Notes: a model not told the origin generated them from the letters alone. A stretch of 12,611 bases of DNA from Bacillota bacterium (GCA_030535715.1 JAUNRL010000003.1:10242-22852), one strand, 5' to 3'; counted from the stretch's first letter, positions 1 through 7,379 are shown. A program made the numbers and translations.

Positions 1-688
1 GATGGTGAAGACCGAAGGGGAACTCCTCGCGATTCTGGAAGCGGAGGCCATGGGAGACGCCTGTTTCACTCACATTCTGGACTATATTCGGCCCGGGATG
101 ACCGAAATCCAGGTGGCGGAGGAGATTGAGCGGACTCTGGCTGCCCTGGGCAGCGAGGGGCTTGCCTTTCCAACCATATGTGTCTCCGGTGAACACACCA
201 GCCAGCTACACGGCGTCCCGTCGGATAAGGTGATCGTGGAGGGCGATCTTCTGACCATGGATTTCGGCGGCATCGTCCGCGGATACTGCGGAGATATGAC
301 GAGGACCATCGGCATCGGGCATCTGCATGATGAGCAGATCGAGATTTACGACATCGTTCTGCGGGCGCAGATGGCCGGTCTGGCCGCCTGCCGCGCCGGG
401 GTGTCCTGCTTCGATGTGGACAGGGTGTGCCGCGACATCATTACCCGGGCCGGGTATGGGAAGTATTTCGTTCACGGAACCGGGCACGGCGTGGGCCGAG
501 AGGTACATGAGTCGCCGACGCTGAATGCGAAAAGCGAAGAGATCCTGGAGGCGCATATGCCGGTCACGGTGGAGCCGGGCATCTACATTCCCGGGAAGTT
601 CGGCGCCCGAATCGAGGACTTGGCAATCATTACCGACTTTGGTATAATTAACGCAGCACGATCCGAAAAGGAACTGATCATTATTTGA
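1..688 (+). CDS. M24 family Xaa-Pro-type metallopeptidase, 3' part (5' end outside window)
   Basis: C-terminal catalytic (pita-bread) domain of a dinuclear-metal peptidase that removes N-terminal residues or cleaves dipeptides next to proline in the cytoplasm. Counting from the first in-window Met (base 2), the expected metal ligands are D87 (MDFGG), D98 (GDMTRT), H162 (GTGHGVG), E191 (EPGIYIPG) and E205 (ARIED); H70 and H158 fit the substrate-binding histidines. The frame is open to the window edge, and the first residues (MVKTEGEL) match the start of the catalytic domain, where the family has a lysine-containing linker after an N-terminal creatinase-like domain. The Met at base 2 is therefore probably internal and the full protein would be about 350 residues. 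Position just before efp matches yqhT-efp of Bacillus subtilis. Wording of the metal motifs favours the Xaa-Pro (M24B) branch over methionine aminopeptidase, but substrate is inferred. The last 70 bases also hold a promoter for efp. Confidence 0.9.
   Translation, partial: MVKTEGELLAILEAEAMGDACFTHILDYIRPGMTEIQVAEEIERTLAALGSEGLAFPTICVSGEHTSQLHGVPSDKVIVEGDLLTMDFGGIVRGYCGDMTRTIGIGHLHDEQIEIYDIVLRAQMAGLAACRAGVSCFDVDRVCRDIITRAGYGKYFVHGTGHGVGREVHESPTLNAKSEEILEAHMPVTVEPGIYIPGKFGARIEDLAIITDFGIINAARSEKELIII
620..648 (+). promoter_or_regulatory. Sigma-A-type promoter for efp inside the M24 gene
   Basis: TTGGCA at 620-625 (one mismatch to TTGACA), a 17-base spacer, and a perfect TATAAT at 643-648. The bases TGG at 640-642 also give an extended -10 (TGnTATAAT). 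Transcription would start near base 655, giving a leader of about 50 bases before the efp ATG at 708. It lies within the last codons of the upstream peptidase. Seen in sequence; use in the cell is inferred. Confidence 0.75.
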
Positions 689-707
689 GAAGAAAGGTGA
701 CGTATCC

Positions 708-1268
708 ATGATTTACGCAGGTGACTTCAGAAAAGGCATTACCTTTGAAATCAACGGCGATCCTCATGTCGTCCTGGATTTCCAGCACGTGAAACCGGGC
801 AAGGGCGCGGCATTCGTGAGGACAAAGCACAAGAATATTCTGACCGGGGCCATCAAGGAAGAATCCTTCAACCCGGATGCCAAATTCCCCAAGGCGCATA
901 TCGAAACCAAGACCATGCAGTACCTCTACAACGATGGAGAACTCTACTATTTTATGGATCCGGAGACTTACGATCAGATTCCTCTGGCCTACGATCAGGT
1001 GGAGGATGCCATGAAGTTCCTGCGGGAGAACGATGAGGCAACCATCAAATTCTATCAGGGCAACGCTTTCCAGGTGGATGCGCCCAACTTCGTCGATCTG
1101 ATCGTCACGGAGACGGAACCGGGCGTCAAGGGCGACACGGCCACCAATGTCACCAAGGCGGCCACCGTGGAAACGGGTGCCGTGGTGCAGGTCCCGATCT
1201 TCATCGAAGAGGGCGAGCGCATACAGATCGACACCCGATCCGGCGAGTATCTGGGCCGGTCCAAATAA
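708..1268 (+). CDS. efp: Elongation factor P
   Basis: 186 residues, the full usual length. EF-P binds the ribosome between the P and E sites and relieves stalling at polyproline stretches. The KOW-like N-terminal domain carries the loop [10 protein letters not shown] with K32 at its tip, the position that is modified in Bacillus subtilis EF-P; the OB domains follow, including [15 protein letters not shown], and the C-terminal signature [16 protein letters not shown] is intact. The start at 708 is set by AAAGGTGA at 693-700, seven bases upstream. The gene starts 20 bases after the peptidase stop and has its own likely promoter at 620-648. A hairpin follows it at 1286-1318, so it may be transcribed mostly as a single gene. 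No gene for a known EF-P lysine-modifying enzyme is visible in the window. Confidence 0.98.
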   Translation: MIYAGDFRKGITFEINGDPHVVLDFQHVKPGKGAAFVRTKHKNILTGAIKEESFNPDAKFPKAHIETKTMQYLYNDGELYYFMDPETYDQIPLAYDQVEDAMKFLRENDEATIKFYQGNAFQVDAPNFVDLIVTETEPGVKGDTATNVTKAATVETGAVVQVPIFIEEGERIQIDTRSGEYLGRSK

Positions 1269-1285
1269 ATCAACAGCCATTTTCT

Positions 1286-1318
1286 GAACGAAGGGACGAT
1301 GGATCGTTCCTTCTGTTC
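1286..1318 (+). terminator. Hairpin after efp, probable terminator or attenuator
   Basis: GAAGGGACGA (1290-1299) pairs with TCGTTCCTTC (1304-1313) over ten base pairs with one G-U, loop TGGA. GAAC (1286-1289) and GTTC (1315-1318) extend the stem past one bulged T. A short T-rich tail (GTTCTTTCC) follows. The tail is poorer than in a classical terminator, so partial read-through into mltG, whose Shine-Dalgarno begins at 1326, is likely. No separate promoter for mltG is evident. Confidence 0.55.
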
Positions 1319-1338
1319 TTTCCATGAGAGGTTTTCCC

Positions 1339-2394
1339 ATGAAAAAAGTCCTGATCATTCTTCTCGTCGTCGTGGTTGCTTTTTCCGGTGGAATACTCTT
1401 TTACCTGAGCGGACTGGGCGCCGCCGATGCTTCCAGCACGGAGGAAGTGACGGTAGACATTCCGGAAGGCAGCGGCGCATCTTACATCGTCGAGATTCTT
1501 GACGGCGCGGGACTGGTTAAAAACAAAACCTGCGCGGGGATCAACGCGCGCATCGGCGGCTATGATTCGCTGCAGGCCAACAGCTATGTCTTCACCAGGG
1601 CAATGACCTTCCCGGAAATGATGAAAGCCATCAACACCGGCGACTTCCGGTTTATATCCAAGCAGTCCTATGTGCTCAGAGACGGCGCAACCATCCCTCA
1701 GGCGGCGGATGCGCTGGCAGAGGTGATCCCATTCTCTTCGAAGGAGATTCTGAAGGTATGGAACGATAAGGACTTTCTGCAGGCTCAGATCGACAAATAC
1801 TGGTTCCTGGACAAGGTCATCCTGAAGAAGGACATCATGTATCCGCTGGAAGGCTATCTTTTCCCGGATACCTATTACCTCACGGATAAGAATCCGTCCA
1901 TTGAAGAAGTGACGACGATGATGCTGGACGGGATGGACAAGGCGCTGACCAAGCGGAGAGCTGAAATCGACGCCTCCGGTTTCTCCGTGCACCAGTTCCT
2001 GACTCTGGCCTCCGTGGTCACCAGCGAGGGTGGGACCATGGTCAGCGAAGCGCCGAGGATCGCCGGCGTATTCATCAACCGGCTGAACAACAACACGCCG
2101 CTGCAGAGCGATGTGACCGTGAATTACGCGCTCCAGCAGAAGCGGGTGGATGTCAGCATCACGGATACAAAGACCGACTCGAAATACAATACCTATCAGC
2201 ACACCGGCCTGCCCGTCGGCCCCATCTGCGCGGTTCCTGCGGCAGATATGGATGCGGTGCTGAACTATGAGAAGACGGACTATCTGTTCTTCTATGCCAC
2301 TCCGGAAGGGGAGGTGCTTTACGGGAAAACTTCTGAGGAACACCAGAAGAACATTGATGCCCATCCCTGGTCGGAGGAGGATCTGAAACAGTGA
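1339..2394 (+). CDS. mltG: Endolytic murein transglycosylase MltG (YceG-like)
   Basis: 351 residues. MltG cleaves nascent peptidoglycan glycan strands at the outer face of the cytoplasmic membrane and is thought to set strand length with penicillin-binding proteins. An N-terminal basic MKK and a hydrophobic run (about residues 4-25) form the membrane anchor. Family blocks seen are LEGYLFPDTYYL (170-181), LASVVTSEGG (223-232), AGVFINRLNNNTPLQSD (242-258), YNTYQHTGLPVGPI (283-296) and the C-terminal FFYATPEGEVLYGKTSEEH. E230 matches the second glutamate of the family motif usually written ASIVEKE; the first is threonine here. I chose ATG 1339 over the in-frame ATG at 1324 because GAGAGG (1326-1331) lies seven bases before it and the residue run then starts with MKK. 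Adjacent to a terminator-like hairpin and followed by a probable small ORF. Confidence 0.93.
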   Translation: MKKVLIILLVVVVAFSGGILFYLSGLGAADASSTEEVTVDIPEGSGASYIVEILDGAGLVKNKTCAGINARIGGYDSLQANSYVFTRAMTFPEMMKAINTGDFRFISKQSYVLRDGATIPQAADALAEVIPFSSKEILKVWNDKDFLQAQIDKYWFLDKVILKKDIMYPLEGYLFPDTYYLTDKNPSIEEVTTMMLDGMDKALTKRRAEIDASGFSVHQFLTLASVVTSEGGTMVSEAPRIAGVFINRLNNNTPLQSDVTVNYALQQKRVDVSITDTKTDSKYNTYQHTGLPVGPICAVPAADMDAVLNYEKTDYLFFYATPEGEVLYGKTSEEHQKNIDAHPWSEEDLKQ

Positions 2395-2448
2395 ACGAGG
2401 ATCTCCTGACAGCCGAACATCAACGCCTGTCCCGCCTGGATGACGGAG

Positions 2449-2571
2449 ATGAAAAAGGCAAGCCGCCGGGTCTTTTCCACCGGCATTTATTATCCTCCTC
2501 CCGGCGCAGAGGGACAGAATCTGGTGAGCAGTGACTACGAACGGTCTTATGACTTTGTCGGTAAGGAGTAA
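2449..2571 (+). CDS. Possible small protein of 40 residues, unrecognised
   Basis: The 179 bases between mltG and the CBS-domain gene hold an ORF starting MKKASRRVFSTG and ending YERSYDFVGKE, with a Tyr-Pro-Pro-Pro turn in the middle. An in-frame ATG at 2440 would add three residues. The frame is open from 2410 and no better start was found. The Shine-Dalgarno evidence is poor: GGAG at 2445-2448 touches the ATG directly. In its favour, the last two sense codons (AAG GAG) form the Shine-Dalgarno of the next gene and the stop lies two bases before the next ATG, an arrangement typical of coupled translation. Third-position G+C is lower than in the neighbours. No signal peptide, membrane segment or known family. 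It could equally be leader sequence or a remnant of a lost gene. Confidence 0.35.
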   Translation: MKKASRRVFSTGIYYPPPGAEGQNLVSSDYERSYDFVGKE

Positions 2572-2573
2572 AT

Positions 2574-3923
2574 ATGTTATCATCCTGGAGCATACTGATC
2601 GTTATTATCGTTCTGGCCATCAGTGCCTATGTTGCTGCGGTCGAGCGTGCCCTGTCCTCGGTGAACAAGATTACGGTGCGGACACTGGCGGAAGGCGGCG
2701 ATACCCGCGCGACTGACCTGCTGGATATCATCGAAGACCCCGGCACCTATATGCTGGCTCTGCGTTCCTGCATCGTTCTGCTGCACGCCGTGGTCTGCAT
2801 TATCGCCCTGTATGGTTTTTTCGGTCTGGTGGAGAAAGAGGCTGCGGCCCTTAGCCCCTGGGAGGGACAGGGAAACGCTGTGCTTGCGCTGATCGTTCTG
2901 ATCCTGCTTCTGGCGCTTGTGCTGTACAGCTTCTGTGAACTGCTGCCGCGGCGGATCGCCGTTCTCCATGAAGAGGGGATCGCACTGGCAGCCACCGGTG
3001 TTGTCCGTTTTCTTCTCGTGGTCATGAAGCCCATGACCGCAGTAAGTTCCGGGCTGGTTTATCTCGCTCTTCGGATCTGCCGGCAACGGATTGAGGTGGA
3101 TTACAACGAATACTCCGAGGAGGACATCGTCTCCATGCTGGAGACCGGCCAGGAAAAGGGCGAGCTGAAGGAAGAGGGAAAGAAGATGATCACCGGTGTA
3201 TTCGCCTTTGATGATCTGCTGGCCTACGAGGTCATGACCCCGCGCACCGATGTTTTCGCCATCGATATCAACGACCCGCCGGAGGATTATCTGGACGAGC
3301 TCATGGAGCTGCGGTATTCCCGCATCCCTGTCTATGAGGACGACAGCGACAATATCATCGGCATTCTGTACATTAAGGATTACCTGATCCAGGCCCGTAA
3401 CGCTGGCTTTGACAATGTGGACATCCGCTCCATCCTGCGGACGCCCTATTTCGTTCCCGGGACAAAGAACATCGATTCTCTCTTTGTGGAACTGCAGAAG
3501 ACGAAGCAGCATATCGCCATTCTCATCGACGAGTACGGCGGTTTCTCCGGCATCGTCACCATGGAGGACATCATCGAGGAAGTCATGGGTGATATCGATG
3601 ACGAATACGATGAAGAAGAACCGGGCATTCAGATCATCGGCAAAGACACCTATCGGCTGGACGGCAGCATGGATCTGGATGATATTGACGAGGAGCTGGG
3701 CATTGATCTGGTATCGGAAAGCAGCGAGACCATCGGCGGTTTCCTGATCGATATCCTGGGAGAAATCCCTGACGAGGACGACCTGAACCAGGAGATTCCC
3801 TACGACAATTACATTTTTACCATCAACTCCATCAAGGACCGCCGGATCGAGGGCATCACCATGAAGATCCTTCCGGAGAGCGATTCCGCCGCCGAGGAAG
3901 AAGACACGGCGAAATACGGATAG
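2574..3923 (+). CDS. CNNM/CBS-domain transport protein of the CorC/HlyC (hemolysin-like) family
   Basis: 449 residues with the three-part layout of the CNNM/CorC family: an N-terminal membrane domain (hydrophobic segments near residues 5-22, 60-84, 102-122 and 140-167), two CBS domains (about 220-275 and 285-340, with [11 protein letters not shown] and the second-repeat block [24 protein letters not shown]), and a C-terminal CorC_HlyC domain (about 353-433). Members are linked to magnesium export or other metal and anion handling, with nucleotide sensing by the CBS pair; substrate here is not established. The membrane-domain glutamates E24 (AAVERAL) and E122 (CELLPRR) are kept, but the usual GExxPK wording has become CELLPRR. 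The tail is very acidic. AAGGAG at 2563-2568 sets the ATG start. It is the last gene before a strong terminator, so it probably shares a transcript with mltG. Confidence 0.9.
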   Translation: MLSSWSILIVIIVLAISAYVAAVERALSSVNKITVRTLAEGGDTRATDLLDIIEDPGTYMLALRSCIVLLHAVVCIIALYGFFGLVEKEAAALSPWEGQGNAVLALIVLILLLALVLYSFCELLPRRIAVLHEEGIALAATGVVRFLLVVMKPMTAVSSGLVYLALRICRQRIEVDYNEYSEEDIVSMLETGQEKGELKEEGKKMITGVFAFDDLLAYEVMTPRTDVFAIDINDPPEDYLDELMELRYSRIPVYEDDSDNIIGILYIKDYLIQARNAGFDNVDIRSILRTPYFVPGTKNIDSLFVELQKTKQHIAILIDEYGGFSGIVTMEDIIEEVMGDIDDEYDEEEPGIQIIGKDTYRLDGSMDLDDIDEELGIDLVSESSETIGGFLIDILGEIPDEDDLNQEIPYDNYIFTINSIKDRRIEGITMKILPESDSAAEEEDTAKYG

Positions 3924-4015
3924 AGACAGCGATGATTTCACTGATTCTGTCATTCGCCTGTGACCGGAAAGCGAAACCTCCCCAACGGAGGACATGCGGA
4001 TCCGAAACCGTCCGG

Positions 4016-4049
4016 GACCGATGTGACATTGCGCACCGGTCATTTTTTT
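4016..4049 (+). terminator. Intrinsic terminator after the CBS-domain gene
   Basis: GACCGATG (4016-4023) pairs with CACCGGTC (4034-4041), seven of eight positions, around a ten-base loop (TGACATTGCG). One base later comes a run of seven T (4043-4049). This is the clearest terminator in the window and marks the end of the mltG - CBS gene unit. The 3924-4083 gap around it contains no credible gene. A small stem CCTCC (3977-3981) / GGAGG (3987-3991) lies upstream. Confidence 0.8.
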
Positions 4050-4057
4050 GGTAAAAT
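4029..4057 (+). promoter_or_regulatory. Promoter of the Asp23-nusB-xse-isp-dxs unit, overlapping the terminator
   Basis: TAAAAT at 4052-4057 preceded by TGG at 4049-4051 forms an extended -10 (TGnTAAAAT). Seventeen bases upstream is TTGCGC (4029-4034), which keeps the TTG of the -35 box but little else, as is common for extended -10 promoters. Start would be near base 4064, twenty bases before the ATG and just before the GGAGG at 4072-4076. The -35 lies in the loop and descending stem of the preceding terminator. Confidence 0.6.
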
Positions 4058-4083
4058 CAATAGGAGTTTATGGAGGAAAAACC

Positions 4084-4437
4084 ATGGAGGAGAAAATCAG
4101 TTTTTCCGACGCGATCATTGCCGTCTGCGCCGTCAATGCCACGCTGAAGACCGAGGGCGTCTTCGAGATGGCCGGCGGTGTTTATGATACGTTGTCGAAG
4201 AATCTTCTGGGCATCGAAAGCGTGGCCCGGGGAACCAAGATCAGCCGAAATGGAGAGGAGACAAAGGTGGACATTTCCATTATCGCCGCGTATGGCTGCA
4301 ACATTCCTTCCATGGCCTGGGACATCCAGGAGAATGTGCGCAACGAGATCCGGGAGATGACCGATATTGATGTGACCGCCGTGAACATCCATGTGCAGGG
4401 CGTGAAAATGCCCGGACAGAATGAGGAACTGAGCTGA
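4084..4437 (+). CDS. Asp23/Gls24 family protein (YqhY-like)
   Basis: 117 residues, a single Asp23/Gls24 domain over almost the full length. Family features are the early block VNATLKTEGVFEMAGG, the middle VDISIIAAYGCNIPSMAWDIQENVRNEI and the end TDIDVTAVNIHVQGV. In Bacillus subtilis the equivalent YqhY sits directly before nusB, as here, and has been connected with the control of fatty acid synthesis; other members are envelope-stress proteins. The role here is inferred from position only. A start at TTG 4048 would be possible in frame but lies in the terminator T-run and upstream of the predicted transcription start; ATG 4084 has GGAGG at 4072-4076 and is preferred. It is the first gene of the long downstream unit, ten bases before nusB. 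Confidence 0.92.
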   Translation: MEEKISFSDAIIAVCAVNATLKTEGVFEMAGGVYDTLSKNLLGIESVARGTKISRNGEETKVDISIIAAYGCNIPSMAWDIQENVRNEIREMTDIDVTAVNIHVQGVKMPGQNEELS

Positions 4438-4447
4438 GGAAACAGAG

Positions 4448-4870
4448 ATGACCCGAAACGAGGCAAGAGAAATCCAGATGCAGATCTTGTATGAGATGGA
4501 CGCCGACGGTGAGATGAGTCCGGAGCGCGCCCGCTCTCTGGCCGGTGACCGGCTGGCGGGCAACCACATCGAACGGGGCGGGAATCTGCTGGTTGAGATC
4601 ATCGAACATCTGGCTGAGATCGACGGACGGATCAATGCGTGCAGTACCCGATGGAAGACCAGCCGGATGCCCCGGGTCGATCTGGCCATCATGCGCCTGG
4701 CTTCCGGGGAGATGCGGTTCGCCGACGATATTTCTGACGCGGTCAGCATCAATGAGGCAATCAATCTGGCCAAAAAATTCGGTACGCCCCATTCGGCGAA
4801 GTTCATTCATGGCGTTCTCGGAACGGTTGCGAAAATCAAAGAGGGCGGCAGATTGCCTGAACATGAGTGA
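4448..4870 (+). CDS. nusB: Transcription antitermination factor NusB
   Basis: 140 residues, all-helical NusB fold. NusB with NusE (ribosomal protein S10) binds boxA RNA and supports antitermination during rRNA transcription. Visible family features are the N-terminal basic block TRNEAREIQMQILYEMD, the central motif with WKTSRMPRVDLAIMRLASGEM, and the C-terminal SINEAINLAKKFG followed by SAKFIHGVLG. GAGG at 4436-4439, overlapping the stop of the preceding gene, is eight bases before the ATG. Between nusB and xseA Bacillus subtilis has folD; here a TsaD-like paralogue fills that place, six bases after the nusB stop. Confidence 0.95.
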   Translation: MTRNEAREIQMQILYEMDADGEMSPERARSLAGDRLAGNHIERGGNLLVEIIEHLAEIDGRINACSTRWKTSRMPRVDLAIMRLASGEMRFADDISDAVSINEAINLAKKFGTPHSAKFIHGVLGTVAKIKEGGRLPEHE

Positions 4871-4876
4871 TGAACC

Positions 4877-5971
4877 ATGAGCAGAGAAGACTGTATTCTG
4901 GGCATTGATACGAGCAATTACAAGACTTCGGTCTGCGTATTGAACCACGACAATATTCTGTGTGATCTGCGCCGGTTTCTGGACGTGGCACAGGGGGAAA
5001 GAGGGCTTCGCCAGTCGGATGCCCTGTTTCAGCATCTGAAGAATCTCCCGGAACTGATGGAAGAGGTGGAGGAAATCTTTGATGGCAGAATCAGCGCCGT
5101 AGCCTGTTCTTCCAAACCGCGTCCGGTGGAGGGCTCCTATATGCCGGTGTTTCTTGCCGGCGAGGGTTTTGCCCGCGCCATCGGTTCCGCCCTGCGGGTA
5201 CCTGTGTTCAGTTTCTCCCATCAGGAGGGGCATATACAGGCCATCAAATCCTATACGGAAATGAGAGAGATCAATGAGTTTCTGGCCTGTCATTTTTCCG
5301 GCGGAACCTGCGAGGTGCTCCGGGTCAGGACCGTCGAGGAAGAACCGCGGCTGATCGCCGACCGGATCTGCGGAGACGAACAGGATGCTCCCCTGAAGAA
5401 AGCGGGTTATTCGATGATCTCTGCCGAGGGAGCGTTCTATGAGATCGGGATCGTGGGCGGTTCAAAGGATATTTCCTTCGGCCAGGTGCTGGACCGGGCC
5501 GGCGTGGCCATGGGATTCCCTTTCCCTGCAGGGGATAAGCTGGACGAGATTGCCTGTTCCCGGGGAAAGACGTCGGCCATGCTGACGCCGATCCGTGTCG
5601 TTGACGGGCAGATCAACCTGTCCGGTATCGATACGCAGATCAAGAACAAACTGAAGAACCTCTCGCTGTCCGGTTCGGTGTTCAACGCGGATAACCAGAT
5701 TCGTGACGAGCTGATCCGGGAGATCTTTACGAAATTGTCCGACGGGATCACGGAGATGCTGCGACAGGTCTGCCGCAGGACAGGTCTGAGGGACGTGATC
5801 ATGTCCGGCGGCGTCTTATCCAGCCGCTTCATCCGCGAGCACATCTGCGATCCGCTGGAAAAAGAAGATATCATCGTCTACTTTGATGAGAATGAAAACG
5901 GTCTGGCTACAGACAACGCCGTCGGTACGGCGCTGCTGGGAGGGAAGCTCATATGGGACGATCTCCGATAA
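4877..5971 (+). CDS. TsaD/Kae1-like (peptidase M22 / 'glycoprotease') paralogue, function unknown
   Basis: 364 residues with the ASKHA fold of the Kae1/TsaD family. It is annotated in databases as O-sialoglycoprotein endopeptidase, a name without functional support. Kept features: the N-terminal phosphate loop ILGIDTSNYKTS (7-18), a metal-type HxxxH at H115/H119 (SHQEGHIQA), MSGGVLSSRF (309-318) and D346 (ATDNAVGTA). Changed features: TsaD normally has ETSCDET at the N-terminus, SGGH where this has SGGT (141-144), and DDAxGEAFDK where this has KDISFGQVLD. The block PRPVEGSYMP (81-90) is characteristic of the Clostridia paralogue rather than of TsaD. So it is probably not the t6A37 tRNA-modifying TsaD, which should lie elsewhere together with TsaB. 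Its stop lies 19 bases inside xseA. The tight linkage to nusB and xseA suggests co-expression but gives no role. Confidence 0.85.
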   Translation: MSREDCILGIDTSNYKTSVCVLNHDNILCDLRRFLDVAQGERGLRQSDALFQHLKNLPELMEEVEEIFDGRISAVACSSKPRPVEGSYMPVFLAGEGFARAIGSALRVPVFSFSHQEGHIQAIKSYTEMREINEFLACHFSGGTCEVLRVRTVEEEPRLIADRICGDEQDAPLKKAGYSMISAEGAFYEIGIVGGSKDISFGQVLDRAGVAMGFPFPAGDKLDEIACSRGKTSAMLTPIRVVDGQINLSGIDTQIKNKLKNLSLSGSVFNADNQIRDELIREIFTKLSDGITEMLRQVCRRTGLRDVIMSGGVLSSRFIREHICDPLEKEDIIVYFDENENGLATDNAVGTALLGGKLIWDDLR

Positions 5972-7170
5972 GGGCAGGACAGCTGAATCAGTACATCGGC
6001 AGGATTCTTCGGACCGATCCGATTCTGTCCGATGTCTCCGTGATCGGAGAAATATCCAACCTGAAGTTTCACAGCTCCGGTCATGTGTACTTTTCCCTGA
6101 AGGATGAGCGGGCCAGAGTGAACTGTTTCCTGCCAGCGCGGGTACTCCCGCAGATCACCTGTCCCATGGAAGAGGGGATGGAAATCGTGGCCAGCGGATA
6201 CATTTCCGTCTATGAACGGGGCGGGCATTATTCGCTGAACGTCAGCGCCGTGGAAATGAGTGGGATCGGACAGCTGGCCATCCAGTTCGAGCAGCTGAAG
6301 AAGAAGCTGTCGGCCGAAGGGCTGTTTGATCCGGAAAATAAAAAACCACTGCCGGCCTTTCCCCGGAAGGTGGCCATCGTCACTTCGCCTACGGGGGCGG
6401 CGGTGCAGGATATGCTGAAGATTATTCAGGCACGGAACCGTGTGGTCAGCGTGCTGATCTGTCCCGTGCTGGTGCAGGGCCCGGCGGCTCCGGCCGATAT
6501 CGCGTCGGCCATTGATGAACTCAACGCGAAGCATCCGGATGTGGACGTGATCATCACCGGACGGGGCGGCGGCTCGGCAGAGGAACTCTGGGCCTTCAAT
6601 GAGGAAGTGGTTGCCCGGAGCATTTTCGCTTCGGTGATTCCCGTTGTCTCCGCCGTCGGCCACGAGACTGATGTGACCATATCCGACTTCGCCGCCGATG
6701 TCCGCGCGGAAACGCCAACGGCGGCGGCGCAGATGGCCGTTCCGGACACAGCTGCGCTGCGGCAGGAACTGGACGGCCGGCTCCGTGAGATGATCCGGGA
6801 TCTGAAACAGCAGCTGAAGATCCGGCAGCATCGGATATCGGCATTGGATCCCAGGGTCTTTGCCGCCGGGCTTGAGGCAAGAATGAACTACGAGCAGATG
6901 CATCTGAATCAGCTGGCGGAGCAGATGGTTTCCGATATGCGTTTCCGGATTGCTGAAGGACGCGGGCGTACGGATCAGCTGCTGGACATTGTGGAAACCG
7001 CCAGTCCCTATCGGATTCTGGACAGAGGCTACGCCATGGTGACCGGAAAGGGTGGCCGGGTGATCCGTTCTGTCGATGATCTGAACGCCGGCGATCATGT
7101 CCGCATCCGCACAGCCGGCGGCAGTGCCCTGGCAGAGATCATGGAGACAACAAAGGAGGAAAAAGCATGA
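5953..7170 (+). CDS. xseA: Exodeoxyribonuclease VII large subunit
   Basis: 405 residues. XseA is the catalytic subunit of exonuclease VII, a metal-independent nuclease that degrades single-stranded DNA from both ends and works with several copies of XseB. An N-terminal OB fold (about 1-100, IGEISNLKFHSSGHVYFSLKD) is followed by the catalytic domain with VTSPTGAAVQDML (143-155), GRGGGSAEELWAFNEE (203-218) and GHETDVTISDFAADVRA (236-252), then a helical region for XseB binding and the final SPYRILDRGYAMV. It is shorter than the E. coli and Bacillus proteins (about 450), mainly in the coiled-coil part. GGGAGGG at 5939-5945 precedes the ATG by eight bases. It overlaps the upstream gene by 19 bases and xseB by 4 (ATGA). 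Confidence 0.96.
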   Translation: MGRSPIRAGQLNQYIGRILRTDPILSDVSVIGEISNLKFHSSGHVYFSLKDERARVNCFLPARVLPQITCPMEEGMEIVASGYISVYERGGHYSLNVSAVEMSGIGQLAIQFEQLKKKLSAEGLFDPENKKPLPAFPRKVAIVTSPTGAAVQDMLKIIQARNRVVSVLICPVLVQGPAAPADIASAIDELNAKHPDVDVIITGRGGGSAEELWAFNEEVVARSIFASVIPVVSAVGHETDVTISDFAADVRAETPTAAAQMAVPDTAALRQELDGRLREMIRDLKQQLKIRQHRISALDPRVFAAGLEARMNYEQMHLNQLAEQMVSDMRFRIAEGRGRTDQLLDIVETASPYRILDRGYAMVTGKGGRVIRSVDDLNAGDHVRIRTAGGSALAEIMETTKEEKA

Positions 7171-7379
7171 GCAACAAAACCCCGGTATTTGAAGACTCGC
7201 TGAACAAACTGGAAACCGCCAGCCGGGAACTCAAATCCCAGGATGTTTCCCTGGAGGAAGCCATTGAGAGCTATAAGTCCGGGCTGAAGGCATATAAGGA
7301 ATGCCGTGAAATTCTGGATCAGGCGACGCAGGAGATCGAAACGCTGACCAGGGAAGCGGAAGGGAAAGGTGCGGAATAA
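7167..7379 (+). CDS. xseB: Exodeoxyribonuclease VII small subunit
   Basis: 70 residues, the normal size. Two-helix subunit that binds along the XseA coiled coil and controls its activity. The N-terminal pattern FEDSLNKLETASRELKSQDVSLEEAIESYKSGL is the family signature; the second helix (ECREILDQATQEIETL) ends in a charged tail. AAAGGAGGA at 7152-7160, inside the end of xseA, is the best Shine-Dalgarno in the window and may favour the high small-to-large subunit ratio of the enzyme; that link is inference. Start overlaps the xseA stop by 4 bases and the stop shares one base with ispA. Confidence 0.96.
   Translation: MSNKTPVFEDSLNKLETASRELKSQDVSLEEAIESYKSGLKAYKECREILDQATQEIETLTREAEGKGAE

Noticed and set aside
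2391..2534. GTG-started ORF of 47 codons overlapping the mltG stop
   Set aside because: No ribosome site, basic and low-complexity translation, and it competes with the better placed frame at 2449-2571.
1270..2583. Reverse-strand ORF of 437 codons under mltG
   Set aside because: Covers the mltG gene in antisense with no recognisable motif or plausible ribosome site.
2580..4043. Reverse-strand ORF of 487 codons under the CBS-domain gene
   Set aside because: It is a shadow of a clear forward gene in G+C-rich coding DNA, has no recognisable domain and reads through the terminator region.
3932..4054. Forward ORF of 40 codons (begins MISLILSF) in the CBS - Asp23 gap
   Set aside because: No Shine-Dalgarno, and it runs through the terminator stem and T-run and into the promoter, so it is most likely chance.
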